Shown here piece after piece: positions 1-7,522 of a stretch of DNA of 26,502 bases; position 1 is the stretch's first letter, and every line of letters starts with the position of its first letter. This DNA is from an uncultured Kiritimatiellota bacterium (GTDB taxonomy: Bacteria > Verrucomicrobiota > Kiritimatiellia > RFP12 > UBA1067), in assembly GCA_934635045.1 (NCBI GenBank), contig CAKTZA010000056.1, forward strand, positions 1 through 26,502. The letters run 5' to 3'. A model generated the notes under the pieces. It searched no databases, had not been told where the DNA came from, and saw only the letters and a list, made by a program, of their open reading frames with translations. The translations under genes and the position numbers were made by a program.

Positions 1-414
1 GGTCGGATCGCCTCCTGCGCGGAACTGGACGCGCGGATGGCCGACCTGCAGGCGCGCTACTACGACGACGAGTGGACGTGGGCCTACGACCTCATGCTCC
101 GCCACTACGGGCTGGAGGAGGGGAAGATCGGCTACCGGGATCTCGTGATGGTCATTCGCCGCTGGCGCGAATCGGTGCTGAAGCTTGACCGCCTGCTCTA
201 CGAGGACGCGCGCAAGGAGTTCTCGCTCGCGACGAAGACGGGCTTCGGCTTCGACGGCGGCGGCGCGACGACCGAGGCGGATTTCGCGGGCGTGCGCGGC
301 ACGTTCGAGACGAACCCGTTCGTCCACGAGGTCACGGAGCACATGTCGCGCAAGAACGCGCTCGGCACGCGCTGGATCGACCGCCTCAACGCCCTCGCCG
401 GAAAGGTCATGTGA
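1..414 (+). CDS. DUF4954 family protein, C-terminal part (5' end outside window)
   Basis: The reading frame is open from the first base of the window to the TGA at 412-414, so this is the last ~137 residues of a longer protein. The motifs YYDDEWTWAYDL, LLYEDARKEFSLATKTGFG and VRGTFETNPFV match, from memory, the conserved C-terminus of DUF4954 proteins of Bacteroidetes and PVC bacteria. Those are about 650-700 residues long, with a left-handed beta-helix (hexapeptide-type) region in the missing N-terminal part. Their function is not established; the helix region resembles nucleotidyl- or acyltransferase folds. An ATG at 37 is in frame, but it lies within the conserved region and is unlikely to be the start. 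The next gene has its own promoter 40 bases downstream, so this gene probably ends its own unit, although no hairpin terminator was seen. Confidence 0.8.
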   Translation, partial: GRIASCAELDARMADLQARYYDDEWTWAYDLMLRHYGLEEGKIGYRDLVMVIRRWRESVLKLDRLLYEDARKEFSLATKTGFGFDGGGATTEADFAGVRGTFETNPFVHEVTEHMSRKNALGTRWIDRLNALAGKVM

Positions 415-451
415 CAGGAGACGCCCGGCTTCATTCGCGTCACCAAAAGTT

Positions 452-460
452 TGGTATAAT
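452..460 (+). promoter_or_regulatory. Extended -10 promoter of the GYF_2 operon (leaderless)
   Basis: TGGTATAAT is a perfect extended -10 (TG at 452-453, TATAAT at 455-460). The A of the next ATG is at 467, seven bases after the -10, which is where transcription would start. No convincing -35 lies 16-19 bp upstream and there is no Shine-Dalgarno sequence. The same TTTGGTATAAT string recurs before fucI. Confidence 0.7.
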
Positions 461-466
461 ACAGGC

Positions 467-1114
467 ATGTCAGATTCAAGGGAGTGGTTCGTCAGAACCG
501 AGGAAGGGAAGGTCTACGGGCCGGCGGACGTCTCCGCGCTGGCCGAATGGGCGAAGGACGGGCGCATCGAGCCGTCCTGTTTCGTCTCCGACGACCGCAT
601 CAGCTGGAAGCCGGCGCAGCTGATGCCCGAGCTGGAGATGAAGTGGCTCGTCGAGACCGAGCCCGGCAAGTTCTTCGGGCCGTTCCACCGACAGGTCGTC
701 TCAAGCCTCTTCAAGGGCGGGCAGCTCGCCGCGACGGCGAAGGCCTATCGCCTGCACGAGTTCGCGATTGACGAGGATCCGCCGCCGGTGGAGAAGATCG
801 TCGAAGTCGAGAAGGTCGTCGAGAAGATTGTCGAGAAGGAAGTGCGCGTCGAGGTTCCGGTCGAGAAGATCGTGGAAAAGGTCGTGGAGGTCGAGAAGAT
901 CGTGGAGGTCGAGCCGCCGCCGCGCACCGAGCTGGTCGTGCCCGAAGTTGTCGAGCCGGCGGGCAAGGTGCCGCCGCCGCGCGCGCCCGGCTCGCTCTTC
1001 GGCGGCCTTGACCGCGAGCGCATGGCGGCGCTGGAGGCGGCCGCGCAGCGCGAGCTCGCGCGCGGACGCAAGCAGGGCTTTGCCGCGAGCCTGTTCGGAA
1101 GGAGGCATGGGTGA
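467..1114 (+). CDS. GYF_2 domain protein with Val-Glu-Lys repeat linker
   Basis: 215 residues, function unknown. Residues 6-50 form a GYF_2 module (formerly DUF4339): W-[FY]-x-R near the start, VYGPADVSALAEWAKDGRI, then a VSDD...W ending. A second, more divergent copy follows at about 57-100 (KWLVETEPGKFFGPFHRQ). Residues 108-149 are an alternating Val/Ile-Glu-Lys repeat bounded by Pro-Pro-Pro, probably an extended or beta-prone spacer. The tail is Pro/Ala/Arg-rich. No signal peptide or membrane segment is seen. GYF domains bind proline-rich ligands in eukaryotes; bacterial GYF_2 modules are presumed protein-protein modules. The start at 467 is chosen because the -10 lies just upstream and the domain begins there; the frame is open further upstream, but that part lies within the preceding gene. 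It overlaps the next gene (GTGA). Confidence 0.8.
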   Translation: MSDSREWFVRTEEGKVYGPADVSALAEWAKDGRIEPSCFVSDDRISWKPAQLMPELEMKWLVETEPGKFFGPFHRQVVSSLFKGGQLAATAKAYRLHEFAIDEDPPPVEKIVEVEKVVEKIVEKEVRVEVPVEKIVEKVVEVEKIVEVEPPPRTELVVPEVVEPAGKVPPPRAPGSLFGGLDRERMAALEAAAQRELARGRKQGFAASLFGRRHG

Positions 1115-2628
1115 GGAACGAGGCGAAATGGTATCTGCGGACGCAGGACGAGACGTTCGGCCCCGAGACGGAGGCGCGGCTTATCGAGTGGGCGAAGCTG
1201 GGGCGCATCCAGCCGGGGCAGGAGGTTTCCGACGACAACGAGGTCTGGCGGCGCGTGGAGGACGTGCCGTTTCTCGACTTGCGGTTTTCGATTGACCTCG
1301 GCGACGGCAACCCGCGTGGGCCGTTCAACCGCGCGGCGGCCGAGGCGCTTTTGGCGAGCGGGCGCCTGCCGCCGTCGGCGACGCTTGTCGAGACGCGCGC
1401 GCCGTTCGAGGACGCGGGGGCCGTCGGCGCGGACGCGCCGACGGCAGAGCCCGACGCGCCGACGATCACAGAACCCGAACCAAACGCCGAACCCGCCGAA
1501 CCGACGGACGCACAGTCCGAGCCGGCGACCGAAGAACCCGAACAGGTCGAAGCGCCCGAACCGACCGCCGAAGAGCCGACGAACGCGCCGACCGCCGCGA
1601 CCGAGCCGGAGGTCAGGGTCGTCGAGAAAATTGTCGAGGTTCCCGTCGAGAAGATTGTCGAGAAGGAAGTTCGCGTCGAAGTCCCGGTCGAGAAGATTGT
1701 CGAGGTCGAGAAGGTCGTCGTGGACGAGACGCGTGTCAAGGAACTCGAAGGGCTGCTCGCGGAAGAGCGGCGCCACACGGGCGACTTGCAGACGCGGTTA
1801 GACGCGGCGGCGAAGAGCGCGGCGGAACTGCGCGCACAGGTCGAGGCGTCGTCGGCGGAAGTCGCGCGCGTGACGAAAGAGGCCGAGGGTGCAGCAACGG
1901 AGGCTGCGCGCGCCGCAAAGGACGCGGCTGACCGCGAGGCGAAACTGCGCGACCAGGTTCATGCGCTCGAAGACGAGCTGCGCCGTCTGCCGCAGGCCGC
2001 GAGCGAGGTGGCTGACATCCAGGCCGCCGTCTATGCGATCATGACGGGCGAGGCCGAGGAGCTTGGCCGCATCCTGGAGGCGGAGAAGCGCGAGTTCGAG
2101 GCGTTCAAGCAGCGCCACCTCGAACGAGCCGACCATCTGTTGGAGCGCCGCCGCGAAATGCTGAAGCGCGCGGGGGCCAACATCGAGGACATGACGCGCA
2201 AGGCGTTGCGCGACCGCCCGGAAGATCCGCGCACGACCCAGTTGCGCAAGGAACTGGACGACCTGCGCCGGACGCACGAGATGGAACGGCTCGAAAGCGA
2301 ATCGAAAGTGCGCGAGCTGACGACGCAGCTACGCGAGCGGAAGGCCGAGGAGGCGCGGCTCGCGGAGAACATGAAGGACGTCACGCAGCTGCGCGCCGAG
2401 GTCGAGGCCCTGCGCGAGCAGCTGCAGACGCGCGAAAAGGAACTCGTCGCCGAACGTCAGCACACCGAGGACATCCGCCGTCAGCAGGCGACGCGCCAGC
2501 AGGTGCTGCTGAACCGCCTCGCGACGCTTGAGTCGCCGTCGATCGGCACGGCGCAGTCGATGGAGACCAACCAGAGCCGCGAGGCGAAGCTCGTGCGGCT
2601 CCCCAGCTGGATGAGGTTCAAGAAATGA
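1111..2628 (+). CDS. GYF_2 domain coiled-coil protein
   Basis: 505 residues, a paralogue-like partner of the preceding gene. The GTG start at 1111 overlaps the upstream TGA (1112-1114) and follows AAGGAGG at 1099-1105, so it is probably translationally coupled. Domains in order: GYF_2 at about 5-55 (KWYLRTQDETFGP, LIEWAKLGRI, VSDDNEVW); a second divergent module at about 60-100 (GDGNPRGPFNRAAAEALLASG); an acidic Pro/Glu/Ala/Thr-rich disordered stretch at about 105-166; the same Val-Glu-Lys repeat seen upstream at about 168-205; then a long charged coiled coil to about 480 and a short basic tail. No signal peptide or membrane helix is visible. The shared modules suggest the two proteins act together, perhaps as a cytoplasmic scaffold; this is inference. 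Confidence 0.8.
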   Translation: MRNEAKWYLRTQDETFGPETEARLIEWAKLGRIQPGQEVSDDNEVWRRVEDVPFLDLRFSIDLGDGNPRGPFNRAAAEALLASGRLPPSATLVETRAPFEDAGAVGADAPTAEPDAPTITEPEPNAEPAEPTDAQSEPATEEPEQVEAPEPTAEEPTNAPTAATEPEVRVVEKIVEVPVEKIVEKEVRVEVPVEKIVEVEKVVVDETRVKELEGLLAEERRHTGDLQTRLDAAAKSAAELRAQVEASSAEVARVTKEAEGAATEAARAAKDAADREAKLRDQVHALEDELRRLPQAASEVADIQAAVYAIMTGEAEELGRILEAEKREFEAFKQRHLERADHLLERRREMLKRAGANIEDMTRKALRDRPEDPRTTQLRKELDDLRRTHEMERLESESKVRELTTQLRERKAEEARLAENMKDVTQLRAEVEALREQLQTREKELVAERQHTEDIRRQQATRQQVLLNRLATLESPSIGTAQSMETNQSREAKLVRLPSWMRFKK

Positions 2629-4169
2629 ATGCGCTTGCCCTGATTCTCGCCGTCCTCTCGATTTGGGACTACCCCGCGCGCTTCCCGGAACACGACCGCC
2701 TGCGCCGCCAGTTCACGGTCGCCCTGCGCGAGGGCGACACCGCGACGATGGAGGAGACGTGCCGGAAGGGCGTCAAGCTCCTGCCGGACGACCCGACCTG
2801 GCACTACAATCTCGCCTGCTCGCTCGCCTATTTCGCGAAGCGCCAGGAGGAGGCTTTCGACGAGCTCGAAAAGGCGATTGACTGTGGTTTCCGCGATGCG
2901 GACGAAATCGCGAAGGACGCCGACCTCAAGCGGCTCGTGAAGTTTCCCCGCTACGCGCAGCTCATCGAATACGCGCGCGAGATGCGGACGCGTCCGCTGC
3001 TGCTGGGGCCGCTCGCGACCGTGCCCGCGACGGGCGTCGCCGGACAGCCGATTGCGCTCGGCGAGCAGAACCTGAACTGGGATTTCGACGTCGGCTGCTT
3101 CGTCGCCCAGCTGAAGCTCGCGGCCGCGTCCGCCGACGGGAACACGGGCGACCTCTACATGAACCGGGACGGCGGGCATTCGGTGCTGAACGCGACTAAC
3201 TATCCGGGACTGACGGTCGTCAGCCTCGACCGGGACGGCCGCGCGCGGCAGATGGACCTCAACGCGCCGAACATCCACTTCCCCTATCCGGTCTTCGGCA
3301 ACTCGTCGCGTGCGTTCCTCGGCTCGCCCCTCTGGCGGTCGATTCCGCGCGCGCTCCTGACGATGGAGTCCGCGCGGCTCGGCTGCATGGCGAAGCTCTA
3401 CCTCTCGAACCAGACGTGGGTCTTCCCCTCGAATGCGGACACGCCGCCCGTCGGCACGAACGGCGACGTCTTCGCCTCGCTCGCGCCGTACTGGATCACG
3501 ACGGCCGGGCGCAGCTACTCCGACTTGCCCTACCTGCGGGCCGCGCTGGAGGCGTCGCGCGCGCTCAAGCCGAACGTCAAGGCGGAGATCGTCCGCCGCA
3601 GCCTGCTCGCGCCGACGATCCAGACGCTGATTCGCAAGTCGCTCGTCGGCGTCACGAACGAGACGGACTACCTCACGTTCCGGGCGCACCCGACGGCGTT
3701 TCCGCCGAACGGCGTGCAGGTGCGGCGGCTCGCGGCGGCGGCGGCCGCGCTGACGGCCGAGGCGGTTCCGCCGCTCGCGGTCATTTCCGTCAAGGCCGAG
3801 CCGATCGCCGAGAAGACGGCGTGGCCGGAACTCACCTACGGCACGGCGTTCGCGTGGGCCTACGTCCTGCGCGCCGAGGCCGAGACGCGCACGTTCACGA
3901 TCACGGCGAAGGGCGCGCAGGAGTTTGCGTTCGTGCAGACGCACGGCGCGGGCGCGGACGTGAAGATCGCGCGGCTCACGCCGTCCGTCGCGCAGGTGAC
4001 GATCGACCGGCGCGGGCTCTCGCCGACGAACCGCGTGGACATCACGGTCGTCGGGCGCAACCCCGGCACGGGCTGGGGCGCGCCGAGCTACGTCTCGTTC
4101 GCGCGCATGGATCCGTCCGCGCCGTATTCGGATCCGGTTCTGACGCCGCTCGCGCAGCCGGAGAAGTGA
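2625..4169 (+). CDS. TPR-containing, probably exported protein of unknown function
   Basis: 514 residues. The ATG overlaps the upstream stop as ATGA (2625-2628), making this the third gene of the GYF_2 operon. The N-terminus has a short hydrophobic stretch (MNALALILAVLSI) that could be a weak signal peptide. Residues about 28-115 contain TPR-like helices. The segment YNLACSLAYF...AFDELEKAIDCGF...DADLKRL...PRYAQLIEYA is the typical final TPR pattern seen in many bacterial tetratricopeptide proteins. The rest (about 120-514) contains no domain I recognise. It has several Asn/Tyr/Thr-rich stretches (DGGHSVLNATNYPGL, MDLNAPNIHFPYPVFGNSSR) suggesting a beta-rich extracytoplasmic fold. The fucI promoter begins directly after its stop codon. 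Confidence 0.75.
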   Translation: MNALALILAVLSIWDYPARFPEHDRLRRQFTVALREGDTATMEETCRKGVKLLPDDPTWHYNLACSLAYFAKRQEEAFDELEKAIDCGFRDADEIAKDADLKRLVKFPRYAQLIEYAREMRTRPLLLGPLATVPATGVAGQPIALGEQNLNWDFDVGCFVAQLKLAAASADGNTGDLYMNRDGGHSVLNATNYPGLTVVSLDRDGRARQMDLNAPNIHFPYPVFGNSSRAFLGSPLWRSIPRALLTMESARLGCMAKLYLSNQTWVFPSNADTPPVGTNGDVFASLAPYWITTAGRSYSDLPYLRAALEASRALKPNVKAEIVRRSLLAPTIQTLIRKSLVGVTNETDYLTFRAHPTAFPPNGVQVRRLAAAAAALTAEAVPPLAVISVKAEPIAEKTAWPELTYGTAFAWAYVLRAEAETRTFTITAKGAQEFAFVQTHGAGADVKIARLTPSVAQVTIDRRGLSPTNRVDITVVGRNPGTGWGAPSYVSFARMDPSAPYSDPVLTPLAQPEK

Positions 4170-4174
4170 CTTTT

Positions 4175-4183
4175 TGGTATAAT
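4175..4183 (+). promoter_or_regulatory. Extended -10 promoter of fucI
   Basis: TGGTATAAT, preceded by a T5 run (4171-4175), starts only 5 bases after the TGA of the previous gene. TATAAT is at 4178-4183, predicting a start near 4190 and a leader of about 20 nt. No -35 hexamer is recognisable at 17 or 18 bp, so it probably relies on the extended -10. Confidence 0.7.
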
Positions 4184-4209
4184 CCAACGCCAAGCAAGAA
4201 GAAAGGAAC

Positions 4210-6021
4210 ATGAAAAAAATGAACCAGACAGTCTTCACTCACAACGGATTCCCCAAGGTCGGCATCCGCCCGATCATCGACGGCCGCCGGCGCGGCGTGC
4301 GCGAGTCGCTGGAGGACCAGACGATGGAGATGGCCCAGGCGGCCGCGAAGCTCATCTCGGACAGCCTCCGCTATCCCGACGGCTCACCCGTCCAGTGCGT
4401 CATCGCCGACACGACGATCGGCGGCCGCTTCGAGGCCGCGATGTGCGCGAACAAGTTCCGCGACAGCAACGTCGGCGTCTCGCTCAGCGTGACCCCGTGC
4501 TGGTGCTACGGCACCGAGACGATGGACCTCGACCCGCAGATCCCGAAGGCCGTCTGGGGCTTCAACGGCACGGAGCGTCCCGGCGCGGTCTATCTCGCCT
4601 GCATGCTCGCGGGCTACGCGCAGCGCGGCATGCCCGCCTACGGCATCTACGGACACGAGGTGCAGAACCGCGACGAGTCCGCGAAGATCCCGGCGGACGT
4701 CGCCGAGAAGATCCTGCGCTTCGCGAAGGCGGGCCTCGCCGTCGCGATGATGAAGGGCAAGAGCTACCTCTCGATCGGCTCGTCCGCGATGGGCATCGCC
4801 GGCTCGTTCGTCGACGTCGACTTCATGCAGGACTATCTTGGCATCGCGCCGGAGAACATGGACGAGTGCGAGATCCTGCGCCGCATCGAGGAGGGCATCT
4901 ACGACAAGGACGAGTACGATCACTGCATCAAGTGGATGCGCGCGAACCTGAAGGAGGGCAAGGACTACAACCCGCCGAAGATCCAGAAGTCGCGCGAGGC
5001 GAAGGACAGGGACTGGGAGTTCCTCGCGAAGATGGCGATCATCGTCCGCGACATGATGGCCGGCAACCCGAAGCTGAAGGAGATGGGCTTCGGCGAGGAG
5101 GCTGTCGGCCGCAACGCGATTGCGGGTGGCTTCCAGGGCCAGCGCCAGTGGACGGACCACTGGCCGAACGGCGACGTCGCCGAGGTCATGTGCAACAGCT
5201 CGTTCGACTGGAACGGCAAGAAGATGCCGCAGATCCTCGCGACGGAGAACGACTCGCTGAACGGCATCTGCATGCTGCTCATGTGGCTCCTGACGAACAA
5301 GGCCTCGATGTTCGCCGACGTGCGCACCTACTGGTCGGACGCGGCGGTGAAGCGCGCGACGGGCAAGGGTCTGCCGAAGGACGCGAAGGCGGGCATCATC
5401 CACCTCCTCAACTCGGGCTCGTGCTGCCTCGACGCGGCGGGCGAGATGAAGGAGAAGGGCCAGCGTGTCTTCAAGAACTGGTGGGATGTTACGCAGAAGG
5501 ACATCGACGCGACGCTGAAGGCGACAAAGTGGGTGCCGGCGGGCGTCGAGTACTTCCGGGGCGGCGGATTCTCCAGCTCGTTCCTGACGCCGAAGGGCCT
5601 GCCGCTCACGATGATTCGCATCTCGATCGTCAAGGGCCAGGGCCCTGTCCTCCAGATTGCCGAGGGCTGGTCGGTCGAGCTCGACGCGAAGCAGCAGAAG
5701 ATCCTCATGGAGCGCACGAACCCGGAATGGCCGTGCACGTGGTTCACGCCGCGCCTCACGGGCAAGGGCTTCTTCAAGGACGTCTACTCGGTGATGAACG
5801 CCTGGGCGGCGAACCACGGCGCGATCGCCTACGGCCACATCGGTGCGGATCTCATCACGCTCGCCTCGATGCTCCGCATCCCGGTCGCGATGCACAACGT
5901 GCCGGAAGAGCAGGTCTTCCAGCCGCACTGCTGGGGCCTCTTCGGCGCGTCGGACGACCCGACGGGTGCGGACTACCGGGCGTGCAGGAACTTCGGGCCG
6001 CTTTACGCGACGAACCGCTGA
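4210..6021 (+). CDS. fucI: L-fucose isomerase
   Basis: 603 residues; the E. coli enzyme has 591. It interconverts L-fucose and L-fuculose (and D-arabinose and D-ribulose) in the cytoplasm, using Mn2+. Similarity to E. coli FucI is clear along the whole length: VGIRPIIDGRRRGVRESLE, SVTPCWCYGTETMDLDP, WGFNGTERPGAVYLA, FQGQRQWTDHWPNGD, VLQIAEGWSVEL. The metal/catalytic residues are present: Glu346 (ATEND), Asp370 (FADVRTYW) and His543 (YGHIGADL), corresponding to E337, D361 and H528 of E. coli. No fucK, fucA or transporter is adjacent, so the gene is monocistronic here. It has its own promoter upstream and a strong inverted repeat downstream. A second in-frame ATG at 4219 would give better spacing from AAAGGA at 4202-4207, so the exact start is uncertain. 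Fucose use fits a mucin- or glycan-rich habitat. Confidence 0.96.
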   Translation: MKKMNQTVFTHNGFPKVGIRPIIDGRRRGVRESLEDQTMEMAQAAAKLISDSLRYPDGSPVQCVIADTTIGGRFEAAMCANKFRDSNVGVSLSVTPCWCYGTETMDLDPQIPKAVWGFNGTERPGAVYLACMLAGYAQRGMPAYGIYGHEVQNRDESAKIPADVAEKILRFAKAGLAVAMMKGKSYLSIGSSAMGIAGSFVDVDFMQDYLGIAPENMDECEILRRIEEGIYDKDEYDHCIKWMRANLKEGKDYNPPKIQKSREAKDRDWEFLAKMAIIVRDMMAGNPKLKEMGFGEEAVGRNAIAGGFQGQRQWTDHWPNGDVAEVMCNSSFDWNGKKMPQILATENDSLNGICMLLMWLLTNKASMFADVRTYWSDAAVKRATGKGLPKDAKAGIIHLLNSGSCCLDAAGEMKEKGQRVFKNWWDVTQKDIDATLKATKWVPAGVEYFRGGGFSSSFLTPKGLPLTMIRISIVKGQGPVLQIAEGWSVELDAKQQKILMERTNPEWPCTWFTPRLTGKGFFKDVYSVMNAWAANHGAIAYGHIGADLITLASMLRIPVAMHNVPEEQVFQPHCWGLFGASDDPTGADYRACRNFGPLYATNR

Positions 6022-6041
6022 GGCGGTCGGGCGCCTGGCAT

Positions 6042-6075
6042 TTTCGGCGCGCGCTTGCAGGGGGGCGCGCCGAAA
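6042..6075. terminator. 11-bp inverted repeat after fucI: terminator or operator
   Basis: TTTCGGCGCGC (6042-6052) and GCGCGCCGAAA (6065-6075) are exact reverse complements with a 12-base loop. A hairpin here could end fucI transcription, but no U-tract follows on the + strand. The right arm ends exactly where the extended -10 of the next gene begins, and the loop holds the putative -35 TTGCAG. An operator is therefore equally possible. Confidence 0.5.
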
Positions 6076-6084
6076 TGCTATAAT
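6055..6084 (+). promoter_or_regulatory. Promoter of the outer-membrane protein gene
   Basis: -35 TTGCAG at 6055-6060, 18-bp spacer, extended -10 TGC + TATAAT (TG at 6076-6077, TATAAT at 6079-6084). Predicted start is near 6091, giving a leader of about 50 nt ending in TAAGGAG before the ATG at 6142. Confidence 0.65.
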
Positions 6085-6141
6085 ACGCAGAATCTTAACC
6101 CAAACACTGTCTCAACCACAAGACAAAACCTAAGGAGTCAC

Positions 6142-7017
6142 ATGAAGAAGCTGATGGCCGCCGTGTGTGCGGCGTCGTTGTTGTCTGCGTTCGCAGAAGA
6201 GGAAAAGGCCGAAACCGAAGAGCAGAGCTTTCTCTCTGTCTGGGGCTTCGGCAACTACGGGATCTATTCGGGCTACCAGCTCTACGGGTCGCTCGTGAAC
6301 AACGAGCCGACGGCGCAGGGCTACATCGACGCGAATGTCCAGTTCGGCGACATCGGCTACGTCGGCGTCGGCCTCTGGTCGAACACCGACCTCACGAAGC
6401 GCCGCCGCATCTGGGGGCTTGGGCAGGCGTTCAACGAGTACGACCCGAACGTCCACTTCGGGCGCACGTTCTGGTTTGACGACGACAAGTCGTGGGGCCT
6501 CGACTGGCGTTCGACGGTCGTGTGGTTCTACTATCCGCCGAAGAACTACCATGGCGCGGCGCATACCCACACGACGTGGGACTTCGACCACAGCTTTGCG
6601 CTCGTGAACCCCTACCTCGTGCCGTACGTCACGGTCGTGCGCGAGTATTCGAAGGGCGCGAACCTCGTGATCTTCGGCCTCAAGAAGACGGTCGCCGTCT
6701 CGGATGGGCTGTCGCTGACGCCGTACATCGAGGGCGTCTGGCGCGAGCGCCAGTACAATTGGTGCTTCCCGACGATGTTCAACGGCTCGGTGAACGGGTA
6801 TGACTGCGACAAGAACTCGGGCGTCGCGACGGCGAAGCTCGGCCTCGACCTCAACTACCAGATCAGCGAGCACTTCGGGCTCTTCGCGAAGGTCGCCTAC
6901 TGCTCGATCGTCGACCCGGATCTCCGCGACAACGTCGACCACCTGCCGAACAACGCCTATGGCGGGTATGCGAAGGACTTCGCGTGGGGCGGTGTCGGCG
7001 TGACGTTCAACTTCTAA
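6142..7017 (+). CDS. Putative outer-membrane beta-barrel protein
   Basis: 291 residues. The ATG at 6142 follows AAGGAG (6132-6137) by 4 bases and begins a clear signal peptide (MKKLMAAVCAASLLSAFA, likely cleavage after AFA), so the longer frame from 6055 is rejected. The mature part is rich in aromatic residues and alternating hydrophobic/polar stretches (YVGVGLWSN, LTPYIEGVWRE, FGLFAKVAYCS). It ends in GGVGVTFNF: a C-terminal Phe in an amphipathic strand is the usual BAM recognition signal of Gram-negative outer-membrane barrels. An acidic Glu/Lys stretch (EEEKAETEEQ) follows the signal peptide. No catalytic motif is seen. Similar one-barrel proteins occur in PVC genomes, but I cannot name the family. 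It may be a porin-like or structural barrel; the link to fucose import is only proximity. Confidence 0.75.
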   Translation: MKKLMAAVCAASLLSAFAEEEKAETEEQSFLSVWGFGNYGIYSGYQLYGSLVNNEPTAQGYIDANVQFGDIGYVGVGLWSNTDLTKRRRIWGLGQAFNEYDPNVHFGRTFWFDDDKSWGLDWRSTVVWFYYPPKNYHGAAHTHTTWDFDHSFALVNPYLVPYVTVVREYSKGANLVIFGLKKTVAVSDGLSLTPYIEGVWRERQYNWCFPTMFNGSVNGYDCDKNSGVATAKLGLDLNYQISEHFGLFAKVAYCSIVDPDLRDNVDHLPNNAYGGYAKDFAWGGVGVTFNF

Positions 7018-7092
7018 CGATTTCGTGCTTGGATGAAGAGGGCGGGTGCTTTCGCGTTCAGGTGCAAAGAAAGAAACACAAGGAAAGATCAG

Positions 7093-7461
7093 ATGGAAAT
7101 CTATGTTGGTAACCTCGCGTACGCGACGGACGACGACGGTCTGAAGGCGGCGTTCGCGCCATTTGGCGAAGTTACCGCCGTTCGCGTTGTCACCGATCGC
7201 ATGACCGGTCGCAGCAAGGGATTCGGCTTCGTCACGATGCCCGACGCCGCTCAGGCGCAGGCTGCGATTGACGCGCTGAACGGACATGAGCTCGACGGCC
7301 GCACCGTGCGCGTCAACGAGTCGCAGCCCAAGCCCCGCGAAGAGCGCGAGGGCGGCTTTGGCGGCGGCCGCGGCGGCCGTGGCGGACGTGGCGGTTTCGG
7401 TGGCGGTCGCGGGGGATTCCGCGGCGGCGACCGCGGCCCGCGTCGCGAGACCCGCTGGTAA
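7093..7461 (+). CDS. RRM RNA-binding protein with RGG-like Gly/Arg tail
   Basis: 122 residues. A single RNA recognition motif spans about 2-78, with RNP2 IYVGNL (3-8) and RNP1 KGFGFVTM (42-49); the aromatic residues that stack on RNA (Tyr4, Phe44, Phe46) are present. The tail (about 90-122) is made of Gly-Gly-Arg/Phe repeats, as in cyanobacterial Rbp and eukaryotic glycine-rich RNA-binding proteins. Such proteins bind single-stranded RNA and often respond to cold or stress. The ATG at 7093 is preferred over the in-frame ATG at 7033 because MEIYVGNL is the canonical family start and AAGGAAAG lies at 7080-7087. No promoter motif was recognised in 7018-7092, so it may be read through from the upstream gene. 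Confidence 0.92.
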   Translation: MEIYVGNLAYATDDDGLKAAFAPFGEVTAVRVVTDRMTGRSKGFGFVTMPDAAQAQAAIDALNGHELDGRTVRVNESQPKPREEREGGFGGGRGGRGGRGGFGGGRGGFRGGDRGPRRETRW

Positions 7462-7484
7462 TCGGAAGATTGCCATTCAAGCGA

Positions 7485-7514
7485 AAAGGCACGGTCGTTC
7501 GCGGCCGTGCCTTT
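7485..7514. terminator. Bidirectional hairpin terminator between the RRM gene and tRNA-Ile2
   Basis: AAAGGCACGGTCG (7485-7497) pairs with CGGCCGTGCCTTT (7502-7514): 13 bp with one G-U pair and a TTCG loop. On the - strand the stem is followed by a T-run (CCTTTT), fitting termination of the tRNA transcript. On the + strand it ends CCTTTCACTTT, a weaker U-tract after the RRM gene. Confidence 0.8.
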
Positions 7515-7522
7515 CACTTTGC

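Noticed and set aside
185..466. Upstream extension of the first GYF_2 frame
   Set aside because: It lies within the DUF4954 gene, translates to Ser/Arg-rich low complexity, and the promoter at 452-460 sits after it.
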